Position numbers and translations under genes: made by a program
Notes under the pieces: model-generated
The model's input: only the letters and a program-made list of their open reading frames with translations
Databases searched by the model: none
What the model was told of the DNA's origin: nothing
DNA from: an uncultured SAR86 cluster bacterium
Lineage (GTDB): Bacteria > Pseudomonadota > Gammaproteobacteria > Magnimaribacterales > D2472
NCBI GenBank assembly: GCA_902515455.1
Contig: CABXUO010000004.1
Span: 1 to 58,545 of the forward strand
Direction of reading: 5' to 3'
DNA: 58,545 nucleotides
Shown: piece after piece, positions 37,619 to 47,573 of the stretch
How the letters are laid out: every line of letters begins with the position of its first letter
Numbering within the stretch: position 1 is the first letter of the stretch

Positions 37619-39961
37619 TTAGAAGCGAAACTCATATGGATATCCATGGAAAACTATCTGATTTATTCCTGCTGCAAATGCATTGCCAGCTAGCCTTTCA
37701 ACATCATTTTGCTTTAACCTATCATAATTAAAGTCTATTTTTATAAATGACTCTGAGCTTATAATTTTTCTATTAGCAACATTGCCAGCTGAAGATGCCA
37801 ATTTTAAAAAATCAAAACTTCCTCCAGCGAAGAGACCCTCACTCTCAGGAATATCTGCAATGGCATATGCATCTAGATAATTCCCATATCCACCATGTGC
37901 TTGAAGCCTTAATTTAATATTTAAGGAGCTTGCCCAACTTTTGATTGGTAATAGAAACTCTGTCATGAAAAGCTGTTCTCTGGTATTTAGGTAGTCCTCG
38001 TATACTCTTTCACTAAGGTTATGTTCTGACTTGTATACAAATTCTTCACCAAATATTGCATATAAGTATTTCGATTCTCCATTCTTTTTAAAAATTAAAG
38101 GCAGGTATGGAGCAATACTATACCCATGCATCTCCTCAAAAGTTTTAAAAAACTTTTGTGACCAAGGCAGCTCACCAATCAGCTCAAAACTATCAATGAA
38201 AAAGTTTCTAGGCTTATAGGGTTGAATATTTTTAATCCATTGATTCCCAAGCTTCTCAATATATTCCTCAATTCCTCCTTTATTTAAATGATCCAATACC
38301 AGAGACTCATCCCAAGCCCCTTTATAAGCAGAGCCAAGAGTATTATGAGAAACATTATTTTGATAAATAAAAAACAATTTATATTTGCCTTTTGGAATAT
38401 CTAATTTAAGTCCTGCGCCATCAAATAAATCTGTAACATCTCTAAATTCACTCAAAGTTTCTTTTTTTGTTGATCGCTTTACTCTTGTCAGAATAACTTT
38501 TACTAAATGAGTGTCTTTATCAAAGTTTCCAATAGTTTTATTAACAATGAAGTTAGTTTTATTTACATATGAAGGTTCTTTAATTTTCGCTGGTTGAAAT
38601 ACTCCGCTTACAGGACCAATGATATCTATCTCCGATTTTATTAGTTGCTGTGCGGGAAAATCCTTAATGAATGGTCCTCCACTCGACCAGCCACTTCCAA
38701 GGGTAAGATCTACATTTAATTTTAAAGAACTTGCCTCTGAAAAAAGATATTTAAGATTATCGAAAAAAGGCTTTTCTCCAACTTGAAAGATTTTATTTTC
38801 ATTTTGCATTAAATATTTTTTTGGCATTCCAATTGTCAATGTTTGCAGCTCAATTGAAGAAAACTTAGCTTGTTTAAATTTTTTAAGTTCTGTTTGAATC
38901 TGCGATTTTTCTACAACATTTCCTGGCCACCACCATCTTAAAACTGGAAAGTAACTTTCATCTGGATTGGCCCATTCATCAACTTTAAAACAATTTTCAT
39001 TATTTGAACTTTTTCTTTGACTAAGAACTAAGATTTTTGCTTTGCCCCCCTCCAAAGATAATGTAAATTTTTTATCGGAATTTTTATTTAAAAATTCTTT
39101 TATTACTCCGTCATAAGGATCAAGAATTTTTATACTTATAAAAGAGTCATCTATGCGAAAATTTCTTTCACTTAATTGATAAGAGTCATTAAAAAAATAA
39201 ATAATTTTATAAGAGCCACATGACCTAATAGCTGATCTAAAGTAATTTTTATCCTCATTTACAAAAGTTATCGATGGATTAATATTTAAATTATTTAGAA
39301 CTTTTATTAGATCTTTTGAATCGTTGAGTTGGTGGACAAGCTTAGAAATCTGTTCTATATACCCAACAACTTCTTTATCTCTTATTTCAAAATTAGACAA
39401 TCCAGTTGCACGTTGCGGAAAATCACCTATGAAAATTACTTCCAACCCTTCATTTATATGGGCAAGAATTTTCTTCAAAATACTCGGAGATGTATGCTCT
39501 AGGTCAGTTATAAGTAATATTTGATAAGAAGCTTTTCCTATATTTAATTTATTATCAAAAACTGTTGATGACAAAATATTTTTTTTGCTAATCCGATCAT
39601 AGGTATAACCATTTAAATTTATTAATCTACTAGTTTCAGACTCTTGCTTATTTGGATTTAATTTTTGGAATTGAAAATTCGGTTCATCGGGCCAATCATT
39701 GCTATTTAAAAACCATGCAACATTTATTTCTGGAACTCCAAGCTGCATTGCATAAGACATTCTAGCTATGCTTGTATTTAGCTCACTTACATTTTGCCAG
39801 TTGGTTCCGTAATTAAAATTGCTGGTTAAGGCAATAGGACCTGCTGTATATAATTTACCGAAAAATGAATTTGGAAATGGGTACCATTTGTTTTCGTCAG
39901 AGCTGCAACCTAAAAATAAAATTAAAGGGAGCAACAGCAAGATTTTTTTTAAATTAATCAA
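37619..39961 (-). CDS. GH106-like (alpha-L-rhamnosidase-like) lipoprotein with apparently circularly permuted domain order
   Basis: Lipoprotein signal (ILLLLPLILFLGCSS). aa ~26-335 resemble the normally C-terminal region of GH106 proteins (NWQNVSELNTSIARMSYAMQLGVPEINVAWFL, NLNGYTYDRIS). aa ~342-780 resemble the normally N-terminal catalytic region (RWWWPGNVVEKSQI, LTLGSGWSSGGPFI, LQAHGGYGNYLDAYAIADIPESEG, GINQIVFHGYPYEF). Confidence 0.75.
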   Translation of the reverse strand: MINLKKILLLLPLILFLGCSSDENKWYPFPNSFFGKLYTAGPIALTSNFNYGTNWQNVSELNTSIARMSYAMQLGVPEINVAWFLNSNDWPDEPNFQFQKLNPNKQESETSRLINLNGYTYDRISKKNILSSTVFDNKLNIGKASYQILLITDLEHTSPSILKKILAHINEGLEVIFIGDFPQRATGLSNFEIRDKEVVGYIEQISKLVHQLNDSKDLIKVLNNLNINPSITFVNEDKNYFRSAIRSCGSYKIIYFFNDSYQLSERNFRIDDSFISIKILDPYDGVIKEFLNKNSDKKFTLSLEGGKAKILVLSQRKSSNNENCFKVDEWANPDESYFPVLRWWWPGNVVEKSQIQTELKKFKQAKFSSIELQTLTIGMPKKYLMQNENKIFQVGEKPFFDNLKYLFSEASSLKLNVDLTLGSGWSSGGPFIKDFPAQQLIKSEIDIIGPVSGVFQPAKIKEPSYVNKTNFIVNKTIGNFDKDTHLVKVILTRVKRSTKKETLSEFRDVTDLFDGAGLKLDIPKGKYKLFFIYQNNVSHNTLGSAYKGAWDESLVLDHLNKGGIEEYIEKLGNQWIKNIQPYKPRNFFIDSFELIGELPWSQKFFKTFEEMHGYSIAPYLPLIFKKNGESKYLYAIFGEEFVYKSEHNLSERVYEDYLNTREQLFMTEFLLPIKSWASSLNIKLRLQAHGGYGNYLDAYAIADIPESEGLFAGGSFDFLKLASSAGNVANRKIISSESFIKIDFNYDRLKQNDVERLAGNAFAAGINQIVFHGYPYEFRF

Positions 39962-40027
39962 ATTATTAATATTTTAAATCTAATTTAAAATAAATGGATA
40001 GCAAGCAATAATTTTAATGGAGAATAC

Positions 40028-40210
40028 ATGATGAATAATTGGTGGAGAATTTGGGCTAAATCTCTAGGAGAGAAAGTTGGAGAAAGTGACAAACAAGCTG
40101 ACACAATTGCTGTGGTAAGGACTATTTGGTGGGTCACTCATCTTGCCACATGTTGGTTTATTATCTTGAATGCGATAGCAAATCATGGCTGGGGATTAAT
40201 TGGAATTTAG
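40028..40210 (+). CDS. Small (60 aa) hypothetical membrane protein
   Basis: MMNNWWRIWAKSLGEKVGESDKQADTIAVVRTIWWVTHLATCWFIILNAIANHGWGLIGI. GGAG ribosome-binding site just upstream, one predicted TM segment. Confidence 0.6.
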   Translation: MMNNWWRIWAKSLGEKVGESDKQADTIAVVRTIWWVTHLATCWFIILNAIANHGWGLIGI

Positions 40211-40252
40211 GGAATCGGGTGTAATGTTTTAAGAAAATATGCTCGATGAAGT

Positions 40253-40328
40253 TGGTGCCCAGAGGTGGAATCGAACCACCGACACAAGGATTTTCAGTCC
40301 TTTGCTCTACCGACTGAGCTATCTGGGC
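40253..40328 (-). tRNA. tRNA-Phe (GAA)
   Basis: Minus strand GCCCAGATAGCTCAGTCGGTAGAGCAAAGGACTGAAAATCCTTGTGTCGGTGGTTCGATTCCACCTCTGGGCACCA; cloverleaf, anticodon GAA, encoded CCA. Confidence 0.97.
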
Positions 40329-40441
40329 AATATAAGATGAAGAATTATAACTGAACTGCGCTTGGTGGAGAATAGTTAGTCAGAATATAAATTCTTACTT
40401 AAATAATGAATTAAAAAAATAAGTTCAGATAGAATAAGTGA

Positions 40442-41614
40442 ATGCTTATAGATCATTTTCATAATCAAAATAAAACTCACAAGCCATATACTGAAGAACT
40501 TCGTTCAGTGTTAAATCTAAAAAATACTCGAGAAGCATTTGACGAAATCACCTCTTGGAAAGGTTATGAAGTTACTCCCTTGCTCTCATTGGAAGAGATA
40601 GCTTCAAAAATAAATGTAAAGAAAATTTATTACAAAGACGAAAGTTCTAGATTTGGTTTAGGAAGTTTTAAAGCATTGGGAGGCACATATGGAGTTTTAA
40701 AATTTTTATACGATGTGTTAAAAAAAGAAATTGGTAGTATGGTATCGCTGGAAGATATTAGAACCGGGAAATACAGGAAAATAGTTTCAAAATATACAGT
40801 TGCAACTGCAACTGACGGCAATCATGGTCGTTCAGTTGCATTTGGGGCAAATTTGTTTGGATGTAAATGTCAGATATATATCCATTCTGAGGTAAGTAAA
40901 GGACGACAAGAGGCTATGGAAAGACTGAATGCAAATGTCATTAGGGTAAATGGAAACTATGATGAGTCTGTAAATATATGTAAATCTGAATCTAATTTAA
41001 ATAATTGGCACATTATTTCCGATACTTCATATCCTGGATATACTAAATATCCTAAAGACATCATGGCAGGATATAACATAATGTCTGAAGAAATTTCGAA
41101 TCAATTAGAAAAAAAAGAAATACCTAGCCACATTATTCTACAAGGAGGCGTAGGCTCTTTTCCTGCTGCAATATGCTCGTACTTTTGGGAAAAATACCAT
41201 GAAAATAATATCAAGTTTGTTATTGTTGAGTCAGAACATGCGCCATGTTTAATTCAAAGCGCCAAAAAAGGCGAAATGATTTCAATTAATATCCAGAAAG
41301 AGACAATGATGGCTGGTTTATCCTGTGGTGAGCCATCTCTACTGGGATGGAAGATTTTAGAAAAAGGAGCTGATGACTTTGTTACTATTTCTGATCGATC
41401 AATACCTACTATGATGCGATTACTTTCTAATCACAAGCCTTCAATTGAGGCAGGCGAATCATCTGTTGCTGGTCTTGCAGCGCTAATAGATATTACAGAA
41501 AATGATGAAATCGCAAAAAAAATAGGTATCAACTCAGAGAGCGTTATCTTATTATTTGGAACTGAGGGAGCTACAGATCCAGAAATATATCATTCAATTA
41601 TCCAAGCAGGTTAA
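40442..41614 (+). CDS. Diaminopropionate ammonia-lyase-like PLP enzyme
   Basis: YYKDESSRFGLGSFKALGGTYGV, TATDGNHGRSVAFGA, LQGGVGSFPAAI, GLSCGEPS. Confidence 0.85.
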   Translation: MLIDHFHNQNKTHKPYTEELRSVLNLKNTREAFDEITSWKGYEVTPLLSLEEIASKINVKKIYYKDESSRFGLGSFKALGGTYGVLKFLYDVLKKEIGSMVSLEDIRTGKYRKIVSKYTVATATDGNHGRSVAFGANLFGCKCQIYIHSEVSKGRQEAMERLNANVIRVNGNYDESVNICKSESNLNNWHIISDTSYPGYTKYPKDIMAGYNIMSEEISNQLEKKEIPSHIILQGGVGSFPAAICSYFWEKYHENNIKFVIVESEHAPCLIQSAKKGEMISINIQKETMMAGLSCGEPSLLGWKILEKGADDFVTISDRSIPTMMRLLSNHKPSIEAGESSVAGLAALIDITENDEIAKKIGINSESVILLFGTEGATDPEIYHSIIQAG

Positions 41615-41658
41615 TTAAAATATTTCACAGAATTTTAAAATTATCCTACACTTAAGCA

Positions 41659-42546
41659 ATGACTATTCAACATGTAAGTGCAGATACTGATTTAGACAGT
41701 ATCATGGAAATCATTGATCGAGATGCGGCAGTAGTAATAGATAATGTTTTGTCTAAAAATGATCTAGCCGAAATTAAAAATGAACTTCAGCCATACCTCA
41801 AAAATGATATTGAGGGCGATAATGAATTTACCGGATTTCAAACAAAGAGAGTTGGTGCTCTTATGGCTAGATCTCCAAAATGTCGCGAACTTGCCCTTGA
41901 TCCTAAAATTAATGCATTATCAAAAAAATTTTTAGAGCCCCACTGTGATGGTTATCAGCTACATTTCACATCGGCAATTCAGATAGGTCCAAATGAAACT
42001 GCTCAAATACTACATAGAGACAGAGGCGTTTGGGGTGGATATGTACCTCGAAAAATTGAAACGCAGTTTGCTACTATCTGGGCCATTACAGATTTCACGA
42101 AAGAAAATGGAGCCACTCAGGTTGTGCCTGGATCTCATAAATGGGATAAAAATAGGATGCCTCTTGACGAAGAAATTGAAAATGCTGAAATGACTGCAGG
42201 ATCAGTATTTATTTATACTGGCTCTGTTATTCATGGAGGGGGTGCAAATCAAACCTCAGAAAACAGATTAGGTGTTTTTCTCCACTATGCACCTAATTGG
42301 TTAAGACAAGAAGAAAATCAATATCTATCATGCCCTCCGTCAATTGCAAAAGATCTGTCTCCTGAATTAAGAGATTTAATGGGGTATTCACAAGGTGGCT
42401 ATGTTCTTGGATTTTTTACTGATCCAACAGATACTGAGGGAAAATTTGAGTCAGTATCTCCAAAAAAATTATTCGGCGAGGATATTGATCCATTTAAAAT
42501 TGCATCATCTGAAGAGCTTGTAAGTAGTTCGACCAAAAAAAATTAA
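41659..42546 (+). CDS. Phytanoyl-CoA dioxygenase (PhyH) family protein
   Basis: HRD motif (ILHRDRGVWGG), GATQVVPGSHKWD, GSVIHGGGANQTSENRLGVFLHYAPNWLRQEENQ. Confidence 0.9.
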   Translation: MTIQHVSADTDLDSIMEIIDRDAAVVIDNVLSKNDLAEIKNELQPYLKNDIEGDNEFTGFQTKRVGALMARSPKCRELALDPKINALSKKFLEPHCDGYQLHFTSAIQIGPNETAQILHRDRGVWGGYVPRKIETQFATIWAITDFTKENGATQVVPGSHKWDKNRMPLDEEIENAEMTAGSVFIYTGSVIHGGGANQTSENRLGVFLHYAPNWLRQEENQYLSCPPSIAKDLSPELRDLMGYSQGGYVLGFFTDPTDTEGKFESVSPKKLFGEDIDPFKIASSEELVSSSTKKN

Positions 42547-42576
42547 TTGTATTTTTGTTTATTCTGATTTTTCTCC

Positions 42577-43536
42577 ATGTCTGAACAATTAACCCTCTAT
42601 CCACGAATTAAGCCCTATGATACTGGTTTCATGAACGCAGGTGAGCATGAAATTTATTATGAACAATGTGGAAACCCAAATGGTAAACCAGCAGTTTTTT
42701 TACATGGAGGTCCTGGTGGAGGTGGAAGTGAAGCAGTCAGACAATTTTTCAATCCCGATGCTTATAGAATTATAGTATTTGATCAAAGGGGTTGTGGCAG
42801 AAGTAAGCCGCATGCTTGTCTAACAAATAATACAACTTGGGATTTAGTGGCAGACATTGAATCCTTGAAAGAAAAATTAAACGTTAATCAATGGTTGGTT
42901 TTTGGAGGCTCTTGGGGAAGCACTCTAGCATTAGCATATGCACAAACTCATCCAGAATCAGTCAGTGAAATAATTCTTCGAGGAATTTTCATGCTAAGAA
43001 AAAAAGAATTGGATTGGTTTTATCAAGATGGTACCAGCAACATTTTTCCTGATGCTTGGGAAAAATTTATTGAACCAATTGGTATATCTAAGAGAGATAA
43101 CTTGATATCAGCATATTACGAAATATTTAAAGGTGATAATGAGGATAAAAAACTTGAAGCAGCTATTGCATGGTCTAGGTGGGAGGGATCTACCGTTAAC
43201 TTAAGTTATAGCCCCGAAATGGTAGATGGTTTTTCTGAACCTAAGTTTGCTCTAGCGTTTGCGCTAATTGAAAATCATTACTTTATCAATAAAGGCTTTT
43301 TAACGCATGAGCAACAACTCATTGAAGGCATTGATATCATAAGGGATATCCCTGCTACTATTATTCAAGGGAGATATGATGTTTGCACTCCTTTATCAAC
43401 AGCCTGGGAACTTCACAAAAATTGGCCAGAAGCAAAATTTATTATCACACCGTTCTCGGGTCATAGCGCATTTGAAAAGGAAATTACTCATGAACTGATC
43501 TTAGCTACTGATAAGTTTGGTGGAGTTAACAGATAA
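42577..43536 (+). CDS. pip: Proline iminopeptidase
   Basis: LHGGPGGGGSEAVRQFFNPDAYRIIVFDQRGCGRSKPH, FGGSWGSTLALAYAQTHPE. Confidence 0.95.
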   Translation: MSEQLTLYPRIKPYDTGFMNAGEHEIYYEQCGNPNGKPAVFLHGGPGGGGSEAVRQFFNPDAYRIIVFDQRGCGRSKPHACLTNNTTWDLVADIESLKEKLNVNQWLVFGGSWGSTLALAYAQTHPESVSEIILRGIFMLRKKELDWFYQDGTSNIFPDAWEKFIEPIGISKRDNLISAYYEIFKGDNEDKKLEAAIAWSRWEGSTVNLSYSPEMVDGFSEPKFALAFALIENHYFINKGFLTHEQQLIEGIDIIRDIPATIIQGRYDVCTPLSTAWELHKNWPEAKFIITPFSGHSAFEKEITHELILATDKFGGVNR

Positions 43537-44763
43537 ATGTCGACATATCTCTTGCATTTAGAGTGCTCTAAAACTGGGGAAATTTATCCTGCGAATCAAA
43601 TTTATAATCTTTCAAATAATGGAATGCCTTTGCTAGCAAGGTATGATTTAAAAAAAATTAAAAGCGAGCTTAATAGAGACAACTGGTGCATTGAACCAGC
43701 TTCAGGTTTTTGGCGCTATCAAGCATTACTTCCAGTTGCAAATTCTGCTTCAAGAATTTCTTTAGGAGAGGTTATAACACCTCTAATTCCTCTTAAAAAA
43801 ACTGCTCATATGCTTGGTGGCAAGCTCGGTAACATTATTATTAAAGATGAAGGTAGGCTTCCAACTGGATCTTTTAAAGCAAGAGGCTTAGCTCTTGCTG
43901 TTTCAATGGCACATCAATTTGGCATTAAACATTTAGCAATACCAACTAATGGAAATGCTGGCGCTGCTTTGGCAGCATATGCAAGACAAGCGAATATAAA
44001 AGCAACTGTCTTTTGTCCAGAAGATACACCAAAAGTAAATATTCGAGAAATACAACTTCAAGGAGCTAATACATATCTGGTAAACGGACTAATCAATGAT
44101 TGCGGGAAAATAGTTCTGGAAGGGAAAGAAAAAGTTGGCTGGTTTGATGTCTCTACCTTGAAAGAGCCATATAGAATTGAAGGCAAAAAAACAATGGGCT
44201 TAGAGCTTGCAGAACAAATGCAATGGACATTACCAGATGCAATATTTTATCCAACGGGAGGAGGCACGGGACTCATTGGAATGTGGAAAGCATTTTCCGA
44301 GTTAAAAGAATTAGGCTGGCTTAAAGGAAAACTTCCCAAAATGATTGCTGTTCAATCTTCAGGATGTGCGCCAATTGTTGATGCATTTGAAAAAGGCTTA
44401 AATTATGCAACTGCTTGGGATAATGCTAAAACTGTTGCATCGGGCATAAGAGTTCCTGTGGCCATAGGAGATTTTTTGATACTTGATGCTATTCGCCAAT
44501 CTAATGGTTTTGCTTTTGCGGTTGAGGACAAGCACATCATAGAAACTAGAGATATGATCTCCAAAGAAGATGGTATATTACTTTGTCCAGAGGGAGCTGC
44601 AACAGCATCTGGATATCAATTAGCTATAGAAAAAGGGATTATAAGCAAGGATGAAAAAGTTGTTCTCTTCAATTGTGCCTCTGGATTAAAATATCCAATG
44701 CCTAAGTCAGACAAAAAAATTGATAAAGACTCGACCTTAAATTTCACGAAATTTTCCAAATAA
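43537..44763 (+). CDS. Threonine synthase-like PLP enzyme
   Basis: GRLPTGSFKARGLALAVSMA, PTNGNAGAALAAYA, YPTGGGTGLIGMWKAF. Confidence 0.88.
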   Translation: MSTYLLHLECSKTGEIYPANQIYNLSNNGMPLLARYDLKKIKSELNRDNWCIEPASGFWRYQALLPVANSASRISLGEVITPLIPLKKTAHMLGGKLGNIIIKDEGRLPTGSFKARGLALAVSMAHQFGIKHLAIPTNGNAGAALAAYARQANIKATVFCPEDTPKVNIREIQLQGANTYLVNGLINDCGKIVLEGKEKVGWFDVSTLKEPYRIEGKKTMGLELAEQMQWTLPDAIFYPTGGGTGLIGMWKAFSELKELGWLKGKLPKMIAVQSSGCAPIVDAFEKGLNYATAWDNAKTVASGIRVPVAIGDFLILDAIRQSNGFAFAVEDKHIIETRDMISKEDGILLCPEGAATASGYQLAIEKGIISKDEKVVLFNCASGLKYPMPKSDKKIDKDSTLNFTKFSK

Positions 44764-44765
44764 GA

Positions 44766-45908
44766 TCAAGAAAACATTAATACTTCTTGATGCGCATCAT
44801 AATCATGTATTTTCTTCAGGTCATTGCCTGGAATGTTGGTATATTTCATTACTGAATTTCTTGCGAATACCAACAATGGATTTTTCATATGATAAATTTT
44901 TCCTTGCAGCAAAGACGCTTTTTGCATTTTTTTGGTGCGCTTTGACCGAAGCAAATCATAAGGTTTCTGTGCATCAATAAAATTTCCATTATTCTGTTTG
45001 CATAACATTGCAAATGTATAAGCATCCTCTATAGCCATACATGCACCTTGCCCTAAAAATGGAACCATAGGGTGAGCAGCATCACCAACTAAAGTAATAT
45101 TTCTAGAAATCATTGATTGTAAAGGTGGTCGAATATAAATGCCCCATTTATAAAGAGGTTCTCCATCTTTAAGCTTAGGAAAAATGCTTGGGTCATAAGT
45201 TGAAAAATCATGTAATAAATTATTAAGTGATCCCTGCTCTTTCCATGATTCTTTAAATTGAAAATCTTCCTTCCTAACAGCAACAAAACTAACATCTCCA
45301 TCATTATTGACGGGATAACTAACCACATGACCTCCAGGACCCAGAGCAAAATGAACTCTTTTCAGCGGTGATTTGCCAATACCTCTCCATGCGCTATAGC
45401 CACTGTATTTTGGATTTTGATTTGATGGGAAAAAGGTATCTCGTATCGATGATCTGATTCCATCACATGCCGCTAGGTGCTTAAAGTGATATTTTTGTTT
45501 ATTTGAAAATGTTGCCTCACATTTTTTATCATCAAACTTTATTAGAGCGTGATCATATTTTATATCTCCACCAAGATTTTTGAATTTGGAATGCAAGAGT
45601 GACATCAATGTTTGACGACGTGTCGTCAAAACTTCTGGCGTGTTAAATGTGCATATGCTCTTCTTGGGTCCTTGTATAGTTGCTTTTGAATGTAAAAAGG
45701 ATTTATTTTTAAGATCGCTATATATATCTAATCTATCTAAGAGACTAAGTGCGTTTGAAGAAAGACTTATTGCGGCTCCATGAGAGGTTTCTTCTGACAT
45801 TTTCTCAAAAATGACTGCTGGAATACCCTCTTTTAAAAAAGTACAGCCAAGCGACAAGCCTGCTATCCCTCCTCCAAGAATTGCAACATGTTTTGAATAA
45901 TTATCCAT
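44766..45908 (-). CDS. FAD-dependent monooxygenase (salicylate hydroxylase-like)
   Basis: VAILGGGIAGLSLGCTFLKEGI, ACDGIRSSIRD, LVGDAAHPMVPFLGQGACMAIEDA. Confidence 0.9.
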   Translation of the reverse strand: MDNYSKHVAILGGGIAGLSLGCTFLKEGIPAVIFEKMSEETSHGAAISLSSNALSLLDRLDIYSDLKNKSFLHSKATIQGPKKSICTFNTPEVLTTRRQTLMSLLHSKFKNLGGDIKYDHALIKFDDKKCEATFSNKQKYHFKHLAACDGIRSSIRDTFFPSNQNPKYSGYSAWRGIGKSPLKRVHFALGPGGHVVSYPVNNDGDVSFVAVRKEDFQFKESWKEQGSLNNLLHDFSTYDPSIFPKLKDGEPLYKWGIYIRPPLQSMISRNITLVGDAAHPMVPFLGQGACMAIEDAYTFAMLCKQNNGNFIDAQKPYDLLRSKRTKKMQKASLLQGKIYHMKNPLLVFARNSVMKYTNIPGNDLKKIHDYDAHQEVLMFS

Positions 45909-46004
45909 GAAAAGTTTTTTATTTCTATTGTGAAACTTGAGCCTTACTCTAAACTGTATAGCTATTTGTATATATTACTATTTAATGCTTTATAGGGAGA
46001 TAAA

Positions 46005-47117
46005 ATGAGTTTAAATAAACAAATTACTTCAACTGTCACTGATCAAGGAAAGTTAGAAATAGCCATCACTGAGTCTGAACGTCCTGCTCCAGGCGATGAT
46101 GAAGTGCTAATCCAAGTTGAAGCAACTCCAATCAACCCTTCTGATCTAGGTCTTTTGCTAGGACCAGGCGACATTAACACTCTTCAGGCTGAAGACTCAA
46201 AAATTACAATGGATGTCCCAGAGGCAATTATGGGTGCAATGAAGCCAAGACTTAATATCCCCATGCCAGTTGGTAATGAAGGCTCAGGGGTTGTGATTGA
46301 AGCTGGAGCTAGTGCTCAGAATCTTCTTGGAAAAGTCGTAAGTGTTGTTGGCGGTGGCATGTATTCTCAATACCGCTGCATGCCTGCAGCAAGTTGCTTA
46401 GTGATGAATGAAGGAACTGAGCCTAGAGATTGTGCTTCAAGCTTTGTGAATCCACTCACTGCACTTGCAATGGTTGAGACAATGAAAATGGAGGGACACA
46501 CCGCGCTTGTTCATACCGCAGCAGCCTCTAATCTTGGCCAAATGCTTGTAAAAATCTGTATTGATGATGGCGTGCAGCTTATAAATATTGTTCGCAAGCA
46601 AGAGCATGTTGATCTATTAAAATCTATAGGTGCAAATTTTGTTTGCAACTCATCGGATGATGATTTTATAGAGCAACTAACCTCAGCCATTACAGAAACC
46701 AAAGCAACTCTTGCATTCGATGCAACAGGTGGTGGAGAACTTGCTGGAAAAATTCTTACTTGTATGGAAAGTGCAGCAAGAAAAAATGCTACTGAGTATA
46801 GCCCCTATGGATCTACAGATCATAAGCAAGTTTATATCTACGGAGGGCTTAATCAATCAGCCATTACACTACCTAATAATAGAAGCTTCGGAATGTACTG
46901 GAGTATTGGTGGATTTCTATTAACACCATTTCTAGGAAAAGTAGGATTTGAGAAAATGGGTGAAATGCAAGCTCGCGTAGCAAATGAAATTAAAACTACT
47001 TTTGCCAGCTCATATACTCAGGAGGTTACCCTTGAAGGAGCGTTAACCATAGACTCACTGATGGTTTATGCAAAGCAAGCAACTGGTGAAAAATTTTTAA
47101 TCAATCCTAACGGATAA
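46005..47117 (+). CDS. Zinc-binding/MDR-type alcohol dehydrogenase (quinone oxidoreductase-like)
   Basis: PAPGDDEVLIQVEATPINPSDLGLLLG, PMPVGNEGSGVVIEAG, LVHTAAASNLGQM. Confidence 0.88.
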   Translation: MSLNKQITSTVTDQGKLEIAITESERPAPGDDEVLIQVEATPINPSDLGLLLGPGDINTLQAEDSKITMDVPEAIMGAMKPRLNIPMPVGNEGSGVVIEAGASAQNLLGKVVSVVGGGMYSQYRCMPAASCLVMNEGTEPRDCASSFVNPLTALAMVETMKMEGHTALVHTAAASNLGQMLVKICIDDGVQLINIVRKQEHVDLLKSIGANFVCNSSDDDFIEQLTSAITETKATLAFDATGGGELAGKILTCMESAARKNATEYSPYGSTDHKQVYIYGGLNQSAITLPNNRSFGMYWSIGGFLLTPFLGKVGFEKMGEMQARVANEIKTTFASSYTQEVTLEGALTIDSLMVYAKQATGEKFLINPNG

Positions 47118-47121
47118 GAAA

Positions 47122-47145
47122 AAGGGAGCTTTGCTCCCTTATTTT
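47122..47145 (+). terminator. Rho-independent terminator
   Basis: AAGGGAGC-TTT-GCTCCCTT followed by ATTTTCTT. Confidence 0.8.
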
Positions 47146-47168
47146 CTTCAAAATTTAATCGATAATTG

Positions 47169-47537
47169 CTAAACCAATGCTAGCGCCATCATGACCAAAG
47201 TAACCAAAGACCCAAGCCATGAAAGTGTTCTCAGCAAAGCTATGCCAGCAATATATGTAATAAGATGCGCAACCCTCAATGTTAACCACCAAAAAGCCAA
47301 ACCAGTCAAATCAACTGATAAATGCATTGATAGTAAAGCTAGTGCTAAAAAAGCAGGAAGACTTTCTTGTAGATTCGTAGCTGCTCTATTAGCTCTGCCT
47401 GCCATAATAGAAGTTTCAGGCATTGGTTCATCTCTGTTGGTCGTATACCATGAAAAATTTTTAATATTAAACGCCGCTGGAACTACCCAGATTTGAATAA
47501 TTGTAAGCAGTAATGCATAGACAATATATGTAGCCAT
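47169..47537 (-). CDS. MAPEG-family membrane protein
   Basis: GRANRAATNLQESLPAFLALALL, LRVAHLITYIAGIALLRTLSW. Confidence 0.9.
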   Translation of the reverse strand: MATYIVYALLLTIIQIWVVPAAFNIKNFSWYTTNRDEPMPETSIMAGRANRAATNLQESLPAFLALALLSMHLSVDLTGLAFWWLTLRVAHLITYIAGIALLRTLSWLGSLVTLVMMALALV

Positions 47538-47552
47538 AAATTTTCTCCTAGA

Positions 47553-47573
47553 TTAATTTAATTTAATTTAATT
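47553..47573. repeat. Pentanucleotide TTAAT/TTTAA microsatellite (about 4 units)
   Basis: TTAATTTAATTTAATTTAATT between the phzF-like stop and the MAPEG start. Confidence 0.8.

Noticed and set aside
40253-41614. tRNA-Phe as a possible integration site for a genomic island
   Set aside because: No integrase, attachment-site repeat of the tRNA 3' end, or mobile-element genes nearby.
41659-42546. PhyH dioxygenase plus neighbouring PLP enzymes as a natural-product cluster
   Set aside because: Neighbours (diaminopropionate ammonia-lyase, proline iminopeptidase, threonine synthase) look like independent amino-acid metabolism genes; no assembly-line, tailoring or resistance genes present.
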